Part shown: in pieces, positions 12,737 to 17,716 of the stretch
How positions within the stretch are numbered: the stretch's first letter is position 1
Layout: each line of letters starts with the position of its first letter
The notes under the pieces: model-generated
Databases searched by the model: none
Seen by the model: the letters and a program-made list of their open reading frames with translations, nothing else
Told to the model about the DNA's origin: nothing
Program-made: the position numbers and the translations under genes
Origin: Candidatus Pacearchaeota archaeon
GTDB lineage: Archaea; Nanoarchaeota; Nanoarchaeia; Pacearchaeales; GW2011-AR1
Assembly: GCA_002690445.1 (NCBI GenBank)
Contig: NZER01000208.1
Location: 1-23,413 of the forward strand
Reading direction: 5' to 3'
Length of the DNA: 23,413 bases

Positions 12737-13270
12737 ATGGTGAACAAGAAGAAGGGTAGAAAATCTGGGGAGCAGGAATTGGGGGGCGGGGGTTCTGGGC
12801 GGATTCTTTGGGTTGGTGTGGGGGTGGTGTTGTTTATAGGCAGTGCTTTTTTGACTGCCTTGTTGTTGGAGTTTGGAAGAGGGGATGTGGAGGAGATTCA
12901 GGAGGAATATCAAAAGTTTGAAGAGTGGTATAGCAGGACGAGGCAGGAGGAGATGGAGAAGGGGATGAAGAAGTTAGGGGAGAGGTTGGCTGAGGAGCGC
13001 GCTAAGGAGAGAGAGGAGGAAAGAAAAAAGAAGCTGGCAGCAGAGAAAGAGGAAGATGCTCCTTTTGATTTTTCTCGGATGGAAATTCTTCTGATTTGCA
13101 TTATTGATGGAGAGGTGATCTTGGCTGATTTGAAAAATAAGTTGAGAGAGGTTGAGAATTCTCTCTTGGAGGTGAAGCAGGCGAAAACAAGGGAGAAAGA
13201 CTTTCAGAAGTTGAAGAAATGGGAGGATGCTGGTGAAAGGTTGGAGTTGCTGGAGGTGAGGTTTAAGTAG
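12737..13270 (+). CDS. Membrane-anchored coiled-coil protein, interrupted by an in-frame TAG
   Basis: Read to TAG at 13268-13270 it has 177 residues: a basic N-terminus, a TM at about residues 23-44, and a long Glu/Lys/Arg coiled coil. The frame then continues 29 more codons of the same coiled-coil character (EIRKVEELLRKARKELEELL) to TAG at 13358-13360. The paralogue at 7301 has sense codons through the aligned position. The first stop may therefore be a recent nonsense mutation, a sequencing error or a readthrough site. TAG is the normal stop of many neighbours, so general recoding is unlikely. The start follows the stem-loop and AAGGAGA. Confidence 0.55.
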   Translation: MVNKKKGRKSGEQELGGGGSGRILWVGVGVVLFIGSAFLTALLLEFGRGDVEEIQEEYQKFEEWYSRTRQEEMEKGMKKLGERLAEERAKEREEERKKKLAAEKEEDAPFDFSRMEILLICIIDGEVILADLKNKLREVENSLLEVKQAKTREKDFQKLKKWEDAGERLELLEVRFK

Positions 13271-13408
13271 GAGATTAGGAAGGTTGAGGAGTTGCTGAGG
13301 AAGGCGCGCAAGGAGTTGGAGGAGCTTTTGAACGGGGAGCCGGCGGGGGTTCTGGTTTAGGTGTTGTGTGTGTTTGAAATCATGTGGTTAACAACAAGGA
13401 GAACGAAA

Positions 13409-14643
13409 ATGACAAGTAAGAATCTAGTTTTGGTGGCGGCGGTTTTCGCGGTGTTGTTGGTTGATGGGGTTTGCCTGGCTGCGATGGTAGGTGAGTTCCA
13501 GCTGAATCAGTACGAGGTCAGTAATCAGCACTATCCGGCAATTGCGATGTCGAGGGGCGGGGGTTTTGTGGCGGCGTGGGAAAGTGCAGGGCAGGATGGA
13601 AGTGGATTAGGGATTTTTGGAAGGAGATATGATTCTTTGGGCAATCCATTGGGTGCTGAGTTGCAAATGAATCCGACTGCTGGGGGGAATCAGACTGAGC
13701 CGTCGATTGCAGTGGAGTCGCGGGGAATTTCGTAGTTAATTGGGCAAATAATAACACTCAGATTCGCGGGCAGCGTTATGATTCGGATGGGGGCAGGATC
13801 GGGAGTGAGTGGATTGCTAACCCTGCTCAAGGTGGAATTAACTACCGGTCTTCGGTTATGATGGATTCAGTTGGGGGGTTTGCAGTAGTGTGGCATTCCT
13901 TGAATGGGGATTGGGATATTTACGGGCAGCGCTATGGTTTAGGTGGTGAGCAGGTTGGCAATAATTTTGTTGTCAACACAAATAGAAGGGGGCATCAGTG
14001 GAATCCTGTGGGGAGTATGAGTCCAAACGGGAATTTTGTAGTTATGTGGGGGAGTAGTATTGGCGGAGAGAATATTGGTGGTCAGAGGTACGATTACTTT
14101 GGCAATCCTGCTGGTGAGGAGTTTCAGGCGAACACTGATACTGTAAGCAGCAGGGGATGTCCTTCTGTGGCTGTGAATGGTGCAGGGGATCTGGTAGTTG
14201 TCTGGGGTGTTGGTGGGAATAGTGTCTATGGTCAGCGCTATGATGCTTCTGGCGACAAGGTTGGTGAGGAGTTTCAGGTGAATACGACTGATGGGAGTTC
14301 TAAGCGAGAACCGTCTGTGGCTATGAACAATAAAGGGGAATTTGTAGTTGCCTGGATGGACAATGGTCTGGATGGGGATGGTTGGGGAATTGCTGCTCAG
14401 GTGTATGATGGATTTGGGAGGGAAATCGGGGATGAGTTTGTGGTTAATACACAGACTAGTGGCTCTCAGACTTCGCCATCGATTGCAATGGGTGATGAAA
14501 CCTATGCAGTGGTATGGGTAAGTAGGGATCAGAGTGGAGCAGGTGTTTATGGGAGGGTGCTGTCAATTCCAGAGCCAACAACAGCTGTGTTTATTTTGAT
14601 TGGCGGGTTGTTGGCTCTTTTTCGGCGGCGGCATTGCGGTTAG
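13409..14643 (+). CDS. PEP-CTERM protein with seven propeller-like repeats, frameshifted at 13722-13725
   Basis: As read, the frame stops at 13735. Adding one G to GGGG at 13722-13725 gives a continuous 411-residue protein. It has a signal peptide (about residues 1-24), then seven repeats of about 45-55 residues with PSIAM...GxFVVxW...GQRYD..G...G.EFQVN, then PEP at about 388-390, a TM helix and RRR. The N-terminal GEFQLNQ supplies the strand missing from repeat seven, as in ring closure of a seven-bladed beta-propeller. Similar repeats occur in bacterial PEP-CTERM and surface proteins. It is likely secreted and binding rather than catalytic. AAGGAGAACG precedes ATG 13409. It is either a pseudogene or intact with a base-call error. 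Confidence 0.65.
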
Positions 14644-14671
14644 GGTGTTTGGCACTTGATTGAATTTTCAT

Positions 14672-14685
14672 TTCCTTGAAAGGAA
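14672..14685 (+). promoter_or_regulatory. Stem-loop overlapping the ribosome binding site of the 14692 gene
   Basis: TTCCT-TGAA-AGGAA has its 3' arm as the AGGAA ribosome binding site, 6 nt before ATG 14692. As at 8103, the fold would hide the site. Confidence 0.45.
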
Positions 14686-14691
14686 TCAGAG

Positions 14692-15054
14692 ATGGCTAAG
14701 AAGAAGACTGCGAAGAAGGCAGTGAAGAAGACTGCGAAGAAGGCAGTGAAGAAGAAGGTGGCAAGGAAGGGGAAGGCTGGGAAGAAGAAGGTGGCGGTTG
14801 TTAAAGCAGATCCTAAGAAGGAAGTAACATTGGGGTCTGCTTTGAGGCTTAAACTTTGGACAGGGAGCAGGCGGGTGCCTTGTATTTACCATGTTAAGGG
14901 GTTTTCTGATGAGTTTGGGAGGGATTGGACGAAAGCTAGTAGTGGGGAAATGTGGGTGGTGGTGAGTACTAGGTTAAGGGGGCCGGATGGAAAAGTAGGC
15001 GAAGTATTTCGTCGTATGCCAGTTACTACGGCGAGAGATTTTCTTGTGCGGTAA
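14692..15054 (+). CDS. Lys/Ala-rich (histone H1-like) N-terminus fused to a small basic domain
   Basis: This 120-residue protein is extremely basic at residues 1-40: KKTAKKAVKKTAKKAVKKK and further Lys/Ala/Arg, encoded in part by a 24-bp tandem repeat. Such tails resemble bacterial histone H1-like and other nucleoid-binding tails, so DNA or RNA binding is likely. Residues about 45-120 form a separate domain with Trp, Arg and beta-like strands (EMWVVVSTRL), not recognised. There is no signal peptide. The strong basic tail contrasts with the acidic VEEED protein at 5947. Confidence 0.55.
   Translation: MAKKKTAKKAVKKTAKKAVKKKVARKGKAGKKKVAVVKADPKKEVTLGSALRLKLWTGSRRVPCIYHVKGFSDEFGRDWTKASSGEMWVVVSTRLRGPDGKVGEVFRRMPVTTARDFLVR
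14701..14748 (+). repeat. Two perfect 24-bp tandem repeats in coding sequence
   Basis: Two identical 24-bp units encode KKTAKKAV twice at the start of the basic protein, which points to recent duplication. Confidence 0.85.
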
Positions 15055-15094
15055 GGTGTTTAAATGGAAACAATAAACAAGAAGGAGGTATTGT

Positions 15095-15478
15095 GTGATT
15101 CAGGAAAATAGGCGAAGAGATGGGCCTTTTTTGATGAGGCTCAAATATGTTCTGCCAACTGATCAGGAGTGGTATGCTGTGTGCTACCCTGCGCTTTCTG
15201 GTGATATGGGGTTTTTGGGGGGTGGGAGTCTGACTTTTTCCTTTATTGAGAGGATTTGGGAGGAGTGTATTTTTCCGTGGGACTATGTGTGGGAAGGTTT
15301 TTTTGTGGAGAGACGTGAGGAAGAAGATGAGGATGAGTGTGGTGCGTTAGTTGTGGTGTCAAATGTTGTCTTGTGGCCAGGGGGGTGGCGAGCACATAGT
15401 GCGAGGTTTTTCAGTTTTGGGGATAAACCTCTTTTGGAACCTGTGGTGCCTGTAATGAGCAGGCAGAAGGAGACATAA
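15095..15478 (+). CDS. Hypothetical soluble protein, GTG start
   Basis: The 127-residue protein starts at GTG 15095 with AAGGAGG 6 nt upstream, the best ribosome binding site in the window. It is rich in Trp, Phe, Tyr and Glu with a central acidic stretch (RREEEDEDE). The hydrophobic segments are too short and mixed for a sure TM. Its TAA overlaps the next ATG (TAATG). The family is not recognised. Confidence 0.5.
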   Translation: MIQENRRRDGPFLMRLKYVLPTDQEWYAVCYPALSGDMGFLGGGSLTFSFIERIWEECIFPWDYVWEGFFVERREEEDEDECGALVVVSNVVLWPGGWRAHSARFFSFGDKPLLEPVVPVMSRQKET

Positions 15479-15630
15479 TGGGAAAAGGCAAAGATGGCAA
15501 TCAGGTGAAGAGGACGTATTGTTATGGGGAAAAGTGTAAGGGGAGAAGAACTCATACAGGGGCTACTGGGAGATGCAGTAGTTGCGGTAAGATGAAACGT
15601 CCTCCTGATGTTTTGTTGAGTGGGAAGTAG
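15478..15630 (+). CDS. 50-residue zinc-ribbon microprotein
   Basis: This is a basic protein with CxxxxC (Cys15, Cys20) and CxxC (Cys33, Cys36) knuckles around a Gly/Thr turn (RRTHTGATG). It fits a treble-clef or zinc-ribbon of minimal size. It overlaps the upstream stop by one base and has GAAGGAGA 5-8 nt before the ATG. High Lys/Arg content suggests nucleic acid or ribosome contact, by inference only. Confidence 0.5.
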   Translation: MGKGKDGNQVKRTYCYGEKCKGRRTHTGATGRCSSCGKMKRPPDVLLSGK

Positions 15631-15675
15631 TGAAGGAGTTGGTGGTTAACTAAAGAGAGGGTAGAGGAGACTGAG

Positions 15676-15915
15676 ATGACGATTTCAGGGAAACTAAGGA
15701 AACTGCTTTTTCGGGTGTTGTGCTGGTGTGGTGTTGTGTGGCTGGTGTGCTTCCTGGTTGTAACTTTCTGGGGTAATGATGAGGCAGTTGTGGGTCAGTA
15801 TTCTGCAGCTGGAGTAGCAGTAGATCTCTCTGGGTGGTTTTTGGTGGTGCTCTCTGTGGTTCTTGTGGGGGGTGGGTTGGTTTTTATTCTGGATCAGGCG
15901 GGGCGGGCGGGGTGA
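15676..15915 (+). CDS. Two-TM membrane protein
   Basis: The 79-residue protein has a basic N-terminus (SGKLRKLLFR), TM segments at about residues 12-31 and 51-72, a short polar loop between, and the end DQAGRAG. GAGGAGACTGAGATGACG is the same start context as the 7050 and 7301 genes, but here there is no stem-loop. The family is unknown. Confidence 0.5.
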   Translation: MTISGKLRKLLFRVLCWCGVVWLVCFLVVTFWGNDEAVVGQYSAAGVAVDLSGWFLVVLSVVLVGGGLVFILDQAGRAG

Positions 15916-15926
15916 GGAGAAAGTGA

Positions 15927-16070
15927 ATGGATGAAGGAGATGTTAAGGCACTTGGGATCCTGATGGCTGTTTTCATTGGTCCGATTTTGTTCTTTTTTGT
16001 CTGGGATCTGTTTTTCAGAAAGAAGAAGGGCAAGAAAAAGAAGGGAGGTGGGACTGGGAGTAAGGGTTAG
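15927..16070 (+). CDS. 47-residue single-TM microprotein with poly-Lys tail
   Basis: GAGGAGA lies 8 nt before the ATG. An acidic start (MDEGD) precedes a TM at about residues 9-30 (Ile/Leu/Phe), then RKKKGKKKKGGG. The charge pattern predicts the Lys tail inside. It is the last convincing gene of the block. A further 16-codon ORF at 16127-16177, with GAAGGAG before it, is too short to call. Confidence 0.45.
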   Translation: MDEGDVKALGILMAVFIGPILFFFVWDLFFRKKKGKKKKGGGTGSKG

Positions 16071-16216
16071 GGTGATCGGCGTCTTCGGTAGGTTTGTGTG
16101 AACCTCGGAATGTGAAGGAGAGTGTGATGCGTGACATGTTGAAACGGCGAATAAGGGCGCCTCCGTTTGGGGAGTAATATCAAGTGAAAGGTTGTGGGAT
16201 ATGAGGTGTTGTAGTG

Positions 16217-16262
16217 CCCTGCCTTGAGCTAGTGTATGGTTTGGGGCAGGGTTTGTTTTTTC
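16217..16262 (+). terminator. Terminator-like hairpin with conserved loop, copy 3
   Basis: CCCTGCC (16217-16223) pairs with GGCAGGG (16245-16251), followed by TTTGTTTTTTC. The loop TTGAGCTAGTGTATGGTTTG matches the copy at 5320 almost exactly. It closes the small-gene block. Confidence 0.7.
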
Positions 16263-16521
16263 TTGAGTTCGGCTTTGTTTTTTGAGGCATACGCTGCGCC
16301 GGGCTGCTCCTTCTGAACTCCTGTATGGGATAGTAGGGAGGGGCAGCTTTTATTTTTTAGAAATGAAAAATATGGATGAAAAATGTGTGAGTGCTTATTT
16401 TTTTTGCAACTATATGTATACTCGAATATACTATATTGCGATATATATGTTGTATCATATATGTTTGAGTGATACCTTCTCTTTTTTGCTTGGGGTTAAT
16501 TGGGTTGGCGGCCCGTGAAAA
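16263..16521. other. AT-rich spacer after the small-gene block
   Basis: No convincing gene is seen here. The right half is very AT-rich with short palindromes: GTATA/TATAC near 16417-16432 and ATATATG/CATATAT at 16443-16449/16456-16462. Base composition changes here from G-rich to AT-rich, so this is the likely right edge of the block. No tRNA, integrase or direct-repeat att pair was recognised. Confidence 0.4.
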
Positions 16522-17406
16522 TTAGGCGACTTCGCCGTAAACATTTGCGTAATGTAAACTTAGGTGTTTGGGTATTTTTATACTATCTTCAAAATCACTA
16601 TCTTTTTCTGCTATGACAACTAGACGACTTGTTTCTTTTGCTTCTGCTATTGCTGCTGCTAAAACATCTACATCTGCTTGTGAAACCTGACAATGTTTTT
16701 CTAGGTAGGCAGCGCATTTTTTATAAAAATCTCTTGGATTTCCTCCTAAATTTTCTGGTATGTGGTAATTGTCTTTTTGGGCAATTTTTATTAAATTTCT
16801 CATTGATTTTTTTAATTCATTAGCTTGTATTCTTGAGATTTCTGGAGGTGTTTCACCTTTTAGTTTAGCTTGAATAAATGGACCTAATTGTTTTGCTAGT
16901 TGTGCTTTTTTTGATTGAGAGAGATAGTTTCTTGCTTCTTTTTCGTATTTTTTGGAATCTGGTTGCGGGGGCACTGTTGCTTCTGCTAATTCATTTACAA
17001 AATGGTTTTGTTTTCCTTTGGAAAATTCTTTGAGAACCGATTCTGGAATAATTACTTCGCCTCCGGGGGTGCCTGTTATAGATTCTATGAATTGCTTTAT
17101 GCCTAGACCTGTGTACGAACTTAGAAATGAGGCGGCGGCGATAATTGAGATGTTTCCTTGATTAGTAAGTTCTTGGATTCTGTTTGCTATGTCCATTGGA
17201 TCTACAGCGTCCTTTTCTCTTGTTACTTTTTGCTCTAGTCCAGTTCCGATAATTAGGAGAACTCCGAGAATGAAAGTTGCGATTGAGACTGTCGCGAGGT
17301 AAGTTGGAAGGGGGGTTCCTACTACTGCTCCGGTTATTGTGATCTTTGTTAAGGATAGAATTGCAGATAAGGCAAGGAGAGAGATACCTAATGCTCTTTT
17401 GTTCAT
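16522..17406 (-). CDS. Membrane-anchored PIN-like protein
   Basis: The 294-residue protein has two TM segments at about residues 6-26 and 36-56, followed by a soluble part. Residues 86-131 (IIAAASFLSSYTG ... EVIIPESVLKEF) and 242-273 (DVDVLAAAIAEA ... VVIAEKDSDF) resemble the first and last parts of a PIN nuclease fold, with a helical insert between. Glu127, Asp245/247 and Asp269/271 could be acidic site residues. The first strand has Ala where PIN enzymes carry Asp, so activity is doubtful. A TATA-like box sits at leaderless distance. It runs divergently to ppsA. The alternative is an unknown archaeal membrane protein. Confidence 0.55.
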   Translation of the reverse strand: MNKRALGISLLALSAILSLTKITITGAVVGTPLPTYLATVSIATFILGVLLIIGTGLEQKVTREKDAVDPMDIANRIQELTNQGNISIIAAASFLSSYTGLGIKQFIESITGTPGGEVIIPESVLKEFSKGKQNHFVNELAEATVPPQPDSKKYEKEARNYLSQSKKAQLAKQLGPFIQAKLKGETPPEISRIQANELKKSMRNLIKIAQKDNYHIPENLGGNPRDFYKKCAAYLEKHCQVSQADVDVLAAAIAEAKETSRLVVIAEKDSDFEDSIKIPKHLSLHYANVYGEVA

Positions 17407-17427
17407 GTTTTTTTGTAAGTTAGAAAG

Positions 17428-17435
17428 TTAATAAA
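17428..17435 (-). promoter_or_regulatory. Archaeal TATA-like box for the 17406 minus-strand gene
   Basis: On the minus strand the sequence reads TTTATTAA, centred about 25 nt before the ATG at 17406, consistent with a leaderless transcript. Confidence 0.4.
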
Positions 17436-17475
17436 TGTTTCTGGATGGGTGATAGTAGGCGAGCTTCTGGCTCTC

Positions 17476-17522
17476 AGATTTAGAGCGTGGCTAGCGGCAC
17501 GCACTGCCTCTAGCGAAAATCT
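17476..17522. other. Structured intergenic hairpin
   Basis: AGATTT (17476-17481) can pair with AAATCT (17517-17522). Inside, GCTAG and GGCA pair with TGCC and CTAGC (17490-17514) with one mismatch and a CGCAC loop. It lies between the divergent genes. It could be a small RNA or a DNA cruciform; it does not fit a tRNA cloverleaf. Confidence 0.35.
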
Positions 17523-17587
17523 CTGCTCATTAAATCGCTCCCGATTTTCTCTGACGTTTTTGTGAATGTGACAATTCCTTTTTTCAC

Positions 17588-17659
17588 ATCGTAAAATGCT
17601 TTGATATTGTAGAATGTTTTGGCATCAAAAAATGGCTTTACATTGAAAAATTTTTTTAT
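17588..17659. repeat. Four imperfect 18-bp tandem repeats upstream of ppsA
   Basis: Units begin at 17588 (ATCGTAAAATGCTTTGAT), 17606 (ATTGTAGAATGTTTTGGC), 17624 (ATCAAAAAATGGCTTTAC) and 17642 (ATTGAAAAATTTTTTTAT), and ATTG occurs again at 17662. The regular spacing just before the ppsA promoter suggests binding sites for a regulator. Confidence 0.55.
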
Positions 17660-17677
17660 GCATTGATTAACTAAAAC

Positions 17678-17685
17678 TTTAAATA
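17678..17685 (+). promoter_or_regulatory. TATA-like box for ppsA
   Basis: TTTAAATA is centred about 35 nt before ATG 17717, which would give a transcript with a leader of roughly 10 nt. Confidence 0.4.
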
Positions 17686-17716
17686 ATCTTTTTCAGTTTG
17701 AATTAAGAAAATAAAA

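Noticed and set aside
12737..13360. Genome-wide recoding of TAG
   Set aside because: TAG ends many neighbouring genes at plausible places (for example 5208, 7008, 8461, 12189, 15630), so it is normally a stop here.
16127..16177. 16-codon ORF with GAAGGAG before it
   Set aside because: It is too short to support without expression data, although its ribosome binding site is good.
3461..16262. Prophage or virus genome
   Set aside because: No capsid, portal, terminase, tail, integrase or replication gene was recognised among the products.
16282..16518. 78-codon plus-strand ORF in the AT-rich spacer
   Set aside because: It runs through palindromic AT-rich sequence, has no ribosome binding site or TATA box at the right distance, and its Tyr/Ile/Cys composition looks like chance.
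17441..17560. Possible tRNA or tRNA remnant as an attachment site
   Set aside because: Hairpins are present but no acceptor stem, T-loop or anticodon arm can be arranged.
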